DNA of 64,000 nt from Arion vulgaris. Lineage: Eukaryota; Mollusca; Gastropoda; Stylommatophora; Arionidae. Shown here in pieces: positions 11,141-22,061 of the stretch. Positions within the stretch are counted from its first letter, which is position 1; each line of letters begins with the position of its first letter. The translations under genes and the position numbers were made by a program. The stretch is from assembly GCA_020796225.1 (NCBI GenBank), contig CM036756.1, positions 61,470,644-61,534,643 of the forward strand, in the 5' to 3' direction. Under the pieces are notes generated by a model. That model did not search any database and was not told where the DNA came from. It saw only the letters and a program-made list of their open reading frames with translations.

Positions 11141-12004
11141 AGAAGGGTAAAATTGTAGTAGATTGTTGTAGCGACGGCATCAAAACAGCCTTAAGAAAAT
11201 GAATAACAGCTTACAAAGTGCATTAGAACAAGCACACACAAGATCACTACCCCCCACCCCACCCCCACCACTATTCCACTCTATAAAATTTCTTTAAAGA
11301 AATAAGTAGTAGAAGTGAAGAAAAGGAAAGTTGATATCATTATTTTAAAGTAGTTTATATTTTCAAAATAAAAATAATATTCGTACATTTTGGAAAGTTT
11401 AAAAAAAATCGCAATCGAAGGTTATTTTAAATAAAAAGAAAAATATATAAGCGGCGGCATTTCGAAGACTTGCATCATACTGAGAAAATATACCGCACGT
11501 ACTTATCAATATGAATAACTGTTGTGAAAAAGAACACATTACAGTATTTATTTTATCGAAGTCAGTTCAATATATGCATTGCCACATTGCCACGTGTAGA
11601 TCTGGCATTGTGCCAGTTTGTTAATGTCTACATTTTCTACCAGCCAACCGAAATATCAAGCCGTTTCAAGATATGGTTTACAATGAATCTCACTTCTCTT
11701 AGTTAGCTCTGATTGAGCTGTTTTATCTCTTCAAGTTGTGATTTATATTTAATTTCTTATCGCATTTTATTTTACTGTTCTATGAAACGCTTCTCACGTT
11801 TCGATTTTTAAAAATTTCTGTTTGCACTCTGGCCTAAATTTCTACTTGGTCGCGTAAGCCTGTCTGATTTTATAATAAACATACACACGTCATTTCCTGT
11901 TGTCAGATCAAACGTTTTCAAATTATATTTATTGTGCAAAATTGTATGTCTTCTTCATTTGTGTGTATACTGTAAGATGTCAATTCGAACGTGTATTGCC
12001 AGTT

Positions 12005-12428
12005 CTCTCAAGGGAGCAAAGAATAGTAACACTGTGACATACAAGGCATGTCGTAAATGGCAACTGAAGTAGGGGCCTAGGGAAGCTACCCTAGTAAATA
12101 AAAATGGGCGCAGAAATTGGATGTGCTGGCTTACTTGTACGCAGGGTCGTGTCGTGCTATGATACAGAGAGGAGGCCGCATCAGGCGGAACCGTAAGAGG
12201 GACGACATAAGTAGCGAAATCAAAATCACAATTGAAGTTTATTTTAAAGAAAAAAACATTTAAGGGACAGCATTTCGAAGACTTGCTGAGAAAATATACC
12301 GCATGGCTCTGCTTGTAGGCGCATAACAGGCACAACGTACAATCGCTCTTAAGCTTGGCTCACATACAAATCACAAAGAGTGGTTAACAACTTGTCAATA
12401 TAGAGCATTCGAAGAAGAAGATGTTAAT
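12005..12428 (+). repeat. SINE family A1 copy split by a hAT MITE
   Basis: SINE sequence runs 12005-12141 and resumes at 12312-12428, ending ATTCGAAGAAGAAG. The interruption is the MITE at 12142-12311, whose TSD is the SINE's own CTTGTAGG. A1 therefore predates this MITE insertion. Confidence 0.92.
12142..12311 (+). mobile_element. hAT MITE (CAGGGTCGT family) inside a SINE
   Basis: 170 bp, ends CAGGGTCGTGTCG and ACCGCATGGCTCTG. TSD CTTGTACG/CTTGTAGG (12134-12141, 12312-12319). Sequence is a deletion derivative of the relic at 10199-11504. Confidence 0.92.
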
Positions 12429-12429
12429 T

Positions 12430-12989
12430 GAATATTTAAAGAAAGCAGTGTTAATTCTAAGACAGTAGATATATTTAAAGCGTGTCTTGTAATGGTAATA
12501 GGGACGGCTGTGTAAGCTATATCTGGTAATAATGTGTGTAAACACATTTTGTAACAGATGTTCGGGCTTTTTTGCAGTGCCACAGTCGCACATATCAGAA
12601 GTTTATATCTTGAGTTTATTGAATATACGTTCCGATGTTTTCAAGTTTAGTCTGAAGATTATTATTTTATACTCCATTGAACTGAGAGAATAAGGGGTTG
12701 TAAGAACCATAGGGGAAACACGGAAGTCAATGAATAGGATCAATAAATAGACAGTGAACATGTATTAACTCTTAGTGGACCAGTGCATTCGTTTTTACTA
12801 TAAAAAAAACACCACTTAGTCTGGCGTTTGGTACACAAGTAGTTTTAAGGGGCTTTCGGAATTATTTTTGTACTCCCAAAAAAAGGATTCGAACTACCTT
12901 GCTGGTTGTCTTCTTAAAAACTATACTATGTAGGGCTAGTCACCGGGTGCCATAAGAAATAAAGGTTTGTGGTTCTATTGAACTGAGAT
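12430..12989. other. Intergenic; weak tRNA-like trace near 12880-12960
   Basis: No gene. The minus strand near 12880 has GGTAGTTCGAATCC, a B-box-like sequence, probably the head of a degenerate SINE. Nothing else recognised. Confidence 0.4.
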
Positions 12990-13200
12990 ATGTGATAGTG
13001 TAGTGGCTAATGCACTTGCTTTGTAGGCGCACGGTTTGGGGTTTTTAGACCGAAGGGCTCTCAGGTCGACCTATCCTCAATTGGGCATCTGAAAAACATT
13101 GGGAAGTAAATAGGACAGGTGAGATGTTGATTACATCACTCATCTTGTGCCGTTGTAAATCGTACGTATAATTTAATAAGAAATATTGCCTAAAACGTCG
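12990..13200 (+). repeat. SINE family G copy
   Basis: Shares with 31385-31630 a tRNA-like head (GTGTAGTGGCTAATGCACTTG), then GGGCTCTCAGGTCGACC, CCTCAATTGGGCATC and GATTACATCACTCATC. Two copies in the window. Confidence 0.75.
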
Positions 13201-13559
13201 CCTTTTGAAGTTGAAATTATCATGCATGTGCTGCAGATATCTATACAATTTAGCAACACAGTTTTCCTACATTACTTTGGCGCAATATAAAAGAATGACC
13301 CTTGCTGTTATCTTAGTCTATCCATGTATAGTAGCCTCCCTGTCATCAGATTTGCGACCTGAGTAATAGAAGTTTACGTGGACAAGTAACCAACTAATGA
13401 AACATACGTTATCATCATCATTATCACCATCATCTGTATTGCTGGCTGGTGTTGATTATCATGGATCTGTATAAATGTTTGTCCTCGGTGTTGACTATTT
13501 GTTCGAATGTTGACATTCTTCGGTATCATGAAACCAGACTGCCTAGAATTGTATCTCTC

Positions 13560-13797
13560 TGTCAGACTGCACAGTGTGCATGCCAGACAGAAACACAGAC
13601 TCAGAGCACATCCTGCAGTCATGTCCATCATACATACACCAACGAAATGAAACATGGCCTCATGAACAAAGCTTACAGACCAAGCTATGGGAACTCTCGA
13701 AGAATTCCAACTGACATGCAGCTTCATAGAGGCAACCCATCTCATGATTTAGACGAGCATACGAAACCGAACGCAAAGAAGAAGAAGAAGAAGTATC
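13560..13797 (+). pseudogene. LINE 3' end with (AAG)n tail
   Basis: Shifted frames give CACQTETQ, then EHILQSCPSYIHQRNETWP-like residues and KLWELS, the cysteine motif (CxC...H...C) that closes many non-LTR ORF2 proteins. It ends CCGAACGCAAAGAAGAAGAA. Closely similar to 24600-24930. The 50-bp minisatellite begins just after the tail. Confidence 0.85.
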
Positions 13798-13825
13798 TCT
13801 CTGTCTTCCTATGTACCGTCTTCCA

Positions 13826-15800
13826 TTATTTTTACCGTTTGTTACAATGCTTTCTAAAACATGTTCATCTCCATTATTTTTACCGTTTGTTACAATGCTT
13901 TCTAAAACATGTCTCATCTTCCATTATTTTTACCGTTTGTTACAATGCTTTCTAAAACATGTCTCATCTTTCATTATTTTTACCGTTTGTTACAATGCTT
14001 TCTAAAACATGTCTCATCTTCCATTATTTTTACCGTTTGTTACAATGCTTTCTAAAACATGTCTCATCTTTCATTATTTTTACCGTTTGTTACAATGCTT
14101 TCTAAAACATGTCTCATCTTTCATTATTTTTACCGTTTGTTACAATGCTTTCTAAAACATGTCTCATCTTCCATTATTTTTACCGTTTGTTACAATGCTT
14201 TCTAAAACATGTCTCATCTTCCATTATTTTTACCGTTTGTTACAATGCTTTCTAAAACATGTCGCATCTCCCATTATTTTACCGTTTGTCACAATGCTTT
14301 CTAAAACATGTCTCATCTTCCATTATTTTTACCGTTTGTTACAATGCTTTCTAAAACATGTCTCATCTTCCATTATTTTTACCGTTTGTTACAATGATTT
14401 CTAAAACATGTCGCATCTCCATTATTTTTACCGTTTGTTACAATGCTTTCTAAAACATGTCGCATCTCCCATTATTTTTACCGTTTGTTACAATGCTTTC
14501 TAAAACATGTCTCATCTCCCATTATTTTTACCGGTTGTCACAATGCTTTCTAAAACATGTCTCATCTTCCATTATTTTTTACCGTTTGTTAAAATGCTTT
14601 CTAAAACATGTCTCATCTTCCATTATTTTTACCGGTTGTCACAATGCTTTCTAAAACATGACTCATCTCCCATTATTTTTACCGTTTGTTACAATGCTTT
14701 CTAAAACATGTCTCATCTTCCATTATTTTTACCGTTTGTTACAATGCTTTCTAAAACATGACTCATCTTCCATTATTTTTACCGTTTGTTACAATGCTTT
14801 CTAAAACATGTCTCATCTTCCATTATTTTTACCGTTTGTTACAATGCTTTCTAAAACATGTCGCATCTTCCATTATTTTTTATCGTTTGTTACAATGCTT
14901 TCTAAAACGTGTCTCATCTCCCATTATTTTTACCGGTTGTCACAATGCTTTCTAAAACATGTCTCATATTCCATTAATTTTACCGTTTGTCACAATGCTT
15001 TCTAAAACATGTCTCATCTTCCATTATTTTTACCGTTTGTCACAATGCTTTCTAAAACATGTCTCATCTCCCATTATTTTCACCGTTTGTTACAATGCTT
15101 TCTAAAACATGTCTCATCTTCCATTATTTTTACCGTTTGTTACAATGCTTTCTAAAACATGTCGCATCTCTCATTATTTTTACCGTTTGTTACAATGCTT
15201 TCTAAAACATGTCTCATCTTCCATTATTTTTACCGTTTGTTACAATGCTTTCTAAAACATGTCTCATCTTCCATTATTTTTACCGTTTGTTACAATGCTT
15301 TCTAAAACATGTCTCATCTTCCATTATTTTTACCGTTTGTTACAATGCTTTCTAAAATATGTCACATCTTCCATTATTTTTACCGTTTGTTACAATGCTT
15401 TCTAAAACATGTCTCATCTTCCATTATTTTTACCGTTTGTTACAATGCTTTCTAAAACATGTCTCATCTTCCATTATTTTTACCGTTTGTTACAATGCTT
15501 TCTAAAACATGTCTCATCTCCCATTATTTTTACCGTTTGTCACAATGCTTTCTAAAACATGTCTCATCTCCCATTATTTTTACCGTTTGTTACAATGCTT
15601 TCTAAAACATGTCTCATCTTCCATTATTTTTACCGTTTGTTACAATGCTTTCTAAAACATGTCACATCTTCCAATATTTTTACCGTTTGTTACAATGCTT
15701 TCTAAAACATGTCACATCTCCCATTATTTTTATCGTTTGTCACAATGCTTTCTAAAACGTGTCTCATCTCCCATTATTTTTACCGGTTGTCACAAGGTTT
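13826..15800 (+). repeat. 50-bp minisatellite, about 39 copies
   Basis: Unit of exactly 50 bp including ATTTTTACCGTTTGTTACAA, TGCTTTCTAAAACATG and TCTCATCTTCC. Variant sites recur between copies (GTC TC/GC/AC ATC, TTCC/CCC/CTC, TTTGTTAC/TTGTCAC), typical of gene conversion and unequal exchange. The period is not a multiple of three, and reading frames in it are chance. Confidence 0.98.
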
Positions 15801-16159
15801 ACTAAAACCTCCTTTCTCATCACGTGCCTGAAAAATGATGACTTCTTCTTTTTATATTGAAAATACGTTTTTTCTGCGCCTTTACATATTTCAAACATCG
15901 ACATTAGTTATTTTAGAAATACACTGAATTCTTAGCATTCTTCTGTAAAACGACATCTTTGTGGCCTCGAGAGACTTTCATACATTAGTTGCATTGCCAA
16001 TTAAATTGAGTTCTTTGAATCCCGTTTTACCAAAACGTAGCATAACAACACTAATAGGTGTGTATATATAGCATTGAAGACTAGGAATTTACTAATCATA
16101 CAGTTACCAACTATGCTCATAAACTTACCTGGGATGGGGCTGCTACTGTGGATCATTAC

Positions 16160-16236
16160 TGGATTCAAAGAGGCAACACATCTTTTTGTTTAGACTTGTG
16201 AGCATGCGAAACTTATTGCAGAAGAAGAAGAAGAAC
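16160..16236 (+). pseudogene. LINE tail fragment
   Basis: Short stretch (AAAGAGGCAACACATCT, TTTAGACTTGTGAGCATGCG, then GAAGAAGAAGAAG) matching the last 80 bp of the LINE 3' ends at 13700-13797 and 24860-24930. Confidence 0.6.
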
Positions 16237-16239
16237 ACA

Positions 16240-17259
16240 GATGTAAAAGGTAATTATACGAAGCGTACGACTGGGGCATGGATAAATTACGACAGAATAT
16301 ATGTGCCCAAAATATGAAGAACAGCTATAACGTGCATAGTCGTCACCATATTTGCTTAGTCCTTTTAGAAACTCACAGTCTGATGCTGATAACTGTTTTT
16401 TTTGTGTGTGTGTGGAAAATATTACATTTGATGTCATAACGTATACGCAGAGTAAGAAATAGCGTAATTGTAATGAAATTCTGAGCACATAACTCTAACT
16501 ACAGTTATCGTTTCTGAACATGCATACAATTTACTCACGAATTTGGCTCCACTTCACAAATACACAAAAATCTGCGTACACGTCACACTCAAAGCACAAA
16601 AATGAATATCTTGAAAGTTTCCAACAGTAGCGTACTTTCTCACAGTATGTTGCACCATCAGTATCTCTGTGAAATGAGTAAACACATATCGATGGAAGTT
16701 CTAGCTCTAGACAACTGTACTATAAACCAGACACTCAAAAACTCGTTGTTAAAATTAGTTTGTTTGTGCACATCTGTAGTGGTACATCATCTGACCTAGA
16801 ACTTGGGCACCAGCTATAGGTAGATTTGAGATTCTGCCAGCAAACTGCGAGAAACATGCTCACATCGGCACTGGTAGACAGGAAGCAATAGAAGAGAAAG
16901 GGATTTGTGAAATGTTATATTCCAGAACACCCTGTGTTTTTCTTTTCTTTTTCCCCCACTTATTATTATGTACCTTCTCTACACATTTTGATCATGTATG
17001 TGATGGAGACGTCACCGAATTTCAACTTTAAGTGTATGCGTTTTTTTTCCAGTCATGTGGAATTTGTTTACATCTCGCCCCTGGTTAACTGTCTTCGTTA
17101 CATTCATTACCAGCGTCCGCAATATGCTATATAGATTTACCTTTTAAAATAGTAGTAACTTCATACAATAAATTATAATGAAGTAAAATCTTTATCTATG
17201 GAAAAACTAGCTTTACTACCCGGTTTCGATATACATTTACTTTCTTGTGTGTATATATG
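16240..17259. other. Intergenic, nothing recognised
   Basis: No gene or shared repeat could be supported over about 1 kb. The open frames here are short and have no recognisable residues. Confidence 0.5.
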
Positions 17260-17545
17260 ATGAAATCAGAGAAATGGCTGGTCAACCACTAGTAGCAACT
17301 GTTATAAGAAGGGAAAGATATAGAGATATGTTGGGCATACCTTGAGAAGAAATGGTTAAAGAATACAAAAGCAGGCATTGAAGTGGGAGGCAAAGAGTTC
17401 ATGAAAGAGAGGACGACCTAGGGAAACCATGAAACGAACTTTACTGAGAGAGGCGAGAAATATCAGACTCAATAATTCCATGGAAGAGATTGAGCGAGTT
17501 GGCCAGGACAGATCGGTATGGAGAAATTACGCCTGAATTAATAGC
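17260..17545 (+). pseudogene. LINE remnant, ORF2 C-terminus
   Basis: Translates in broken frames to EIREMAGQPLVATVIRRERY, RGRPRETMKRTLLREARN and MEEIERVGQDRSVWRNYA, the end of a non-LTR ORF2. Same family as 18560-18925, 19085-19560 and 55725-55885. Confidence 0.8.
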
Positions 17546-17633
17546 AATCAAACGCAATAATAATAATAATAAGCTAGTATGGCTTGAGCCAGCTATGACG
17601 GCCTCTCTATGCACAATCAGATATGATTTCATG

Positions 17634-17760
17634 CAGTGGCGGCTCGTAATTAAGGGCCAGAGGCCAGTAATAAATTAAAATATAACCTAATCCAAAACCA
17701 TGATTTTCCCGAACATTTATGCCTGGCCCCACATACAAAAATGATCACGAGCCGCCACTG
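17634..17760 (-). mobile_element. hAT-type MITE (CAGTGGCGG family), copy 3
   Basis: 127-bp copy in the opposite orientation to copy 1, ends CAGTGGCGGCTCGT and ACGAGCCGCCACTG (14-bp perfect TIR). Perfect 8-bp TSD ATTTCATG at 17626-17633 and 17761-17768. Confidence 0.95.
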
Positions 17761-17800
17761 ATTTCATGCTACAGCATAACTCCATGTGGTACTTTAAAGT

Positions 17801-18052
17801 CTTCTTCTTCTTTGTGTTCGTTCTTTACGACCAATTTTAATCACTCTTTGTGATATGTTTCATCTTTGCCAAGAACGTGTAAACGTTGCACATTGGTTTG
17901 GTAGGCCCCTCAACGCATAGACTTCTACATGTTTAGCACATGTGCATCCGATTTCAGCCAAACCTCCTTAGACGCCTCTTACGACATGCGTGGCAGGTAG
18001 CAATGGTTCTATTCTTTACACACCAAATTTTGGACCCGGTAACCACTCGGGT
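17801..18052 (-). repeat. SINE family A2 copy with 15-bp TSD
   Basis: Full-length minus-strand copy. TSD GTGGTACTTTAAAGT flanks it on both sides. On its strand it starts CCCGAGTGGTTACCGGG, which resembles the A box of Ser/Leu tRNAs, and ends GAACGAACACAAAGAAGAAG. Confidence 0.93.
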
Positions 18053-18319
18053 GGTACTTTAAAGTGGTTCTCTTCTGTTTGTAAAATGTTAGTTACCTTT
18101 CTGTACACGTCTGTGTCCTGTTAGATAATATGCACACACACTTTGGTAGAAATAAGATGTGTCTGCCCTACATGTCGTATGGATTTAACGGGAACGAAAC
18201 GTACTCACATTCCCGATGTAAACCACACAGATAACAAATAGTGGTTAACTTGGTTGATAAAAACGAACACGAGCAAGCAGACAGCAGGTAGAATTACATG
18301 GCTCTTCAATTGGTCTATG

Positions 18320-18430
18320 ACAATGAAAGTTGTTGCATATCCTTTACAGGACTTAGCCATCAACAACAGTAAACGAGTCGTCGATTTTCTAGACACCACT
18401 TATACGTTCAGTAGTTTTCCATTGCTTACT
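18320..18430 (-). repeat. SINE family E fragment
   Basis: Minus-strand 3' half only: core AAAACTACTGAACGTATAAG, TGGTGTCTAGAAAATCGACG and GGATATGCAACAACTTTC at its end. Confidence 0.75.
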
Positions 18431-18559
18431 GGCCCTATACATTCTAAAAATAATTAGGATGGTCTAAGCAATTTCTCGGTTAAATTAAATAAGTTCACTG
18501 TCCTACAGAATGCTACAGTACAAGATAGCTAACAAAAATTTCAGTAGATGTTAAAAATT

Positions 18560-18925
18560 ATACATATTGATAGTTAATAGAAGTCTGCGAAAAATAATGA
18601 ATATAAAATGGAACGAATTCAGGAGAAGTGATGAAATCAGAGACATGTCTGGTCAACCACTAGTGATAACTGTTATAAGAAAGAGAAGATGGAGATATGT
18701 TGGACACACCTTGAGGAGAAATGATCAACGAATATCAAAGCAGGCATTGAAGTGGGATGCAAAGGGGTCAGAAGAAGAGGTCGACCTAAGGAGACCCTGA
18801 AACGAACTTTGCTGAGAGAGGCAGGAAATATCGGTCTCAGTTCCATGGAGGAGATTGAGCGAGTTGCCCAGGATAGAGCGGTATGGAGAAATTACTTGCA
18901 GGCCCTATGTAACGTATAACAGTAC
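18560..18925 (+). pseudogene. LINE remnant, ORF2 C-terminus and 3' end
   Basis: Frame from about 18567 reads IVNRSLRKIMNIKWNEF, DEIRDMSGQPLVITVIRKRR, WRYVGHTLRRN and ISKQALKWD, then shifts. The 3' end GGCCCTATGTAACGTATAA with TACGAGAGGAATTATTATT is shared, inverted, with 55725. Confidence 0.85.
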
Positions 18926-19084
18926 GAGAGGAATTATTATTTTTAAATTTTATATTGATGGCTCCCATTTTGTCCTTTACCCTTCCCATTCTTCTTCTTA
19001 GATGACCCCTCTGCTTGTGCAACGCTTGACTCCAAATTCTTTCAGGCTGAATATACTTTTTTTTATATTTCTCTTGTACCGTTA

Positions 19085-19560
19085 AATGTTACAAAGGACA
19101 TGCAAGTAATTTCTCTATACCGCTCTATCCTGGGCAATTCGCTGAATCTCTTCTATGGAATTGAGTGATATTTATCGTCTCTCTCTCGGTCTTCATCTTC
19201 TTCGAACGCTCCATATCGACCACTTGTTAGCCCCTCTTTGTGATTTATATGTGATCTGAGCCTAAGAGAGATTGTACGTTGTGCTAGTTACGCGCCTACA
19301 AGTAGGCCAGCACATCCGATTTCTGCGATGCTTTTTATTGAATAGGGTAGCTTCCCTAGGTATCTACCTCATTCACCTCTTACGACATGCCGTGTAGGTC
19401 GCAGTGTTACTATTCTTTGCTCCCATTAGGGGCCCCGGCAACACACGAGCGAAACTCTCTCAGTAAAGTTCGTTTCAGGAATTTCCTATGGCGTTCTTTC
19501 CTTCTTGAACCCTTTACCCCCATATTGCCCATTTCAATGTCTGCTTTGTATGTTGAAAAT
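19085..19560 (-). pseudogene. LINE remnant split by a SINE A1
   Basis: Minus-strand pieces 19085-19190 and 19451-19560 match the 3' part of the LINE at 18560-18925 (CGGTATAGAGAAATTACTTG; AACGAACTTTACTGAGAGAG). The A1 SINE at 19192-19450 sits between them. Confidence 0.75.
19192..19450 (-). repeat. SINE family A1 copy inside a LINE remnant
   Basis: Full-length minus-strand copy with short (AAG) tail; all A1 blocks present. Confidence 0.88.
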
Positions 19561-19569
19561 ATGTCCATC

Positions 19570-19735
19570 CAATGGCGGCTCGTGATCATTTTTGTTGGTG
19601 GGGCCAGACAGAAATTTTGGAAAAATCATGGTTTCGGTTAGGTTATATTTTAATGTATAAAATAATAAATACACGTTACACCTTACTTTTGGTGTGGCCC
19701 GGCCCCACTGGCCCCTTAATGACGAGCCCCCACTG
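19570..19735 (+). mobile_element. hAT-type MITE (CAGTGGCGG family), copy 4
   Basis: 166 bp, ends CAATGGCGGCTCGTG and ACGAGCCCCCACTG. Perfect 8-bp TSD TGTCCATC at 19562-19569 and 19736-19743. Same orientation as copy 1. Confidence 0.94.
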
Positions 19736-19739
19736 TGTC

Positions 19740-20611
19740 CATCATATATTAACAGTCACAATTGCAGCTTGGTTACTGTATAGATTGATTAATCACAGTC
19801 TTAGTTGGACAATCGTATATAAGAATTAACATTCAGAACGATGTGTCTATCTCTCTTATAGAATAGTTTGAACAGGTTAGAACTTTCCTACACATCCACC
19901 AATAAGACGGGCTGAGTCAGTGGGGCGGCTGGTAAAAATATCACAACCTTTCTACACTGGAGTGTATTGCTAGTTTCCAGGTACATAATGTAGATATTTG
20001 AAACGAACTGCTAAAGCATTTTCTTGAAATGCCATGGGCAAGGAAGAGGGAAATATAGACATTGAACAAAACATGAACATCAAGAAACATTAGTTCATAA
20101 ACAATTAATACTATGTTTCAGAAACTGAAATGTTTTGGACGCATTAAAAGTCACAGTAAGTTAGAAAGGCAATAAACCCCCAGTCCTCTGGGGTTCTTGC
20201 AAAAAAAAAACCTTCTTGTTCTCATCTTATAATAAATTTATAAAATAATTATTCTGTGTCTAGTTGTAACGAAGCGTTTGAAAGACACTCGCCCGTGAGT
20301 CATTTTTTAGAATGGCTCGCTGGTTGTGTTCGTAAGGACGCTCGTATTGCTAGACTAGGCGATGGGTGTCGTAAGGACGCTCGTATTGCTAGGCTAGGCG
20401 ATGGGTGTCGTAAGAAATGAGGTAAGTGGTTCGAATCCTGTGTTTGTCTATTTGTTTTTCGGAAGCTCTTAATACCTGTACATTGTTTATTTGTTGATCA
20501 AAGGCAATAAAACATGTAAGAGAGAACACTTCAGATATGTAGAGGGTGGGGGCCTAAACAAACGAAGGATATACATCATAAGCTATATGTGAACTGTAGA
20601 ACCGCCAGTGT
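19740..20611. other. Intergenic; tRNA-like SINE trace with 38-bp duplication at 20315-20445
   Basis: No gene. At 20330-20410 a unit GTAAGGACGCTCGTATTGCT plus AGACTAGGCGATGGGTGTC is duplicated in tandem, followed by AGTGGTTCGAATCC, a good RNA polymerase III B box. This is probably the head of a degenerate SINE. The rest is unrecognised. Confidence 0.5.
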
Positions 20612-20738
20612 GTTGCCGGGACTCGCAAGGGGAGCAAAGAGTAGTAACACATCGACCTACAAGGCATGTTGTAAGAGGCGACTGAAGTAGGGGCCTAGGA
20701 AGCTACCCTAGTAAATAAAAAGCATCGCAGAAATTGGA
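20612..20738 (+). repeat. SINE family A1, left half, cut by a LINE
   Basis: A1 sequence from GTTGCCGGGACTCGC to GCAGAAATTGGAT, after which the tail of the LINE below begins. The right half of the SINE was not found beyond the LINE, so the junction involved loss as well as insertion. Confidence 0.85.
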
Positions 20739-20770
20739 TAGTTTAGTTTAGTTTAGTCGTCGGATCACCA

Positions 20771-21460
20771 TCACTGCGCGTCGAACAAATTAGTCCATAA
20801 GTGCTCCGATCTCTCCCTCAGTATGTCCATCAGCGTGTGGCGACTAACGACACCGGTTCTTTGTTGGTTTACAATTCTTCTTTGTCTGCCAGCATAGCGT
20901 TCTTGTCGAGCTACACCACACTTAACTTTGAGTTCTTGCAGTCTGGTTAGTGTTGTGGATTCACCGCTATTACGTGAATCATGTACACGCCCTCTCTCCC
21001 TTAAGGAATGTATAATATCAGCCTGGTCCATTGCTCGTCCACTTTGGACAGCAGCCATACCTGCAAGCCTATCCGCACGTTCATTCCCCTTACACCTGCA
21101 TGCCCTGGCACAAAAATAAAACTGAGCTTTGTCAGCTTAGACCTCCCCAGCAATTCTATCCAATGTCTCCTAGCCCATCCTGTTTCAATCTTCCTGAGCA
21201 TACTCATTGAGTCACTGAGAAAACATGCATGGATAAAAGTCTGTGATTCTAGCCAAATCATCGCTTTGGTAACCGCCATGATTTCCATAGTGAGACTGCT
21301 CGTAGTCACGGCAAAACCACCAGTCTTCCTTCACAACATCACCTCCGACCTGAGCAGTGAAAGCCCACGAGCTCCGCACATGTCGAATCACTGAACCATC
21401 CGTATAAATGATTACATCATGCTCAGATGCGTTCTCAGAAATTAATGCCTGAACCTCTGC
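20771..21460 (-). pseudogene. RNase H domain and C-terminal tail of the LINE, frameshifted
   Basis: In three successive minus-strand frames: VIIYTDGSV (first catalytic Asp), then MEIMAVTKAMIWLES and SDSMSMLRKIETGW, then FIFVPGHAGVRG, followed in the next frame by a tail with LTRLQELKVKCGVARQERYA and LRERSEHLWTN. At least two frameshifts separate these parts, so no functional enzyme can be made. Confidence 0.88.
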
Positions 21461-22061
21461 CTCCACAACAAGTGGGTTGTGTTGCCTGCATTCTTTATCA
21501 AGTTCGATGCATACAGAAAAGGATGTAGCGATTGCTCTTGGCACTGGTATCCATTCTTCACCGGGATCAATGTCTTCAAGTGTACACACCTGTTCAATAC
21601 AGTCCTCTGCCTGACCCATCCAAGATTTTCCTCTTTTAACCTATTTCCTTTTTGTCTCTTTATTTCCAAGTGCAGAGGATGTTGTGTGTCAGCATTGACT
21701 CGAAGGTATGCTCGTGCACGGCTCATCAGTATTCTATACTCCATAGTAGGATAGTCAAGGAGATAGCTCATCGCCCTGCACGACGTGTCTTTAGTGCAAC
21801 CAAGTATAATGCGCATCGCCTCGTTCTGTATTCTTTCCAGTCGTTCTATCTGACTATGACTGAGAGTCAGGATCGCCAGCGCATACTCAAGCACAGAAAG
21901 GACCAGACCCTGGTATAAAGACAAAGATGGCGCTGTTCACAATCCGCCGCAGCCATTACCCTCATCGCCAGCAAACCTTTCATCGCCTTCATTATCACAT
22001 GAGCTATGTGTTCCGTAAAAGCTAGACTACGATCAAAACGCAGACCCAGGTATTTCATAGA

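Larger units (their letters stand above)
10199..11504 (+). mobile_element. hAT transposon relic, 1.3 kb, with 8-bp TSD
   Basis: Left end CAGGGTCGTACCG, right end ATATACCGCACGTACTT (eroded complement of the left end), flanked by a perfect 8-bp duplication ATCAATAT (10191-10198 and 11505-11512). The left 80 bp and right 100 bp match the short MITEs at 12142-12311 and 25373-25540. The interior carries the end of a hAT transposase (10618-10890) and an inserted family E SINE. Most of the transposase is deleted. Confidence 0.88.

Noticed and set aside
13811..15005. Several 65- to 81-codon frames repeating LPLFLPFVTMLSKTC
   Set aside because: Frames of the 50-bp minisatellite; they end at random as the period is not a multiple of three.
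13826..15800. CRISPR-like array
   Set aside because: Direct tandem repeat without spacers, in a eukaryotic genome.
21008..21394. 128-codon plus-strand frame
   Set aside because: Antisense to the RNase H part of the minus-strand LINE.
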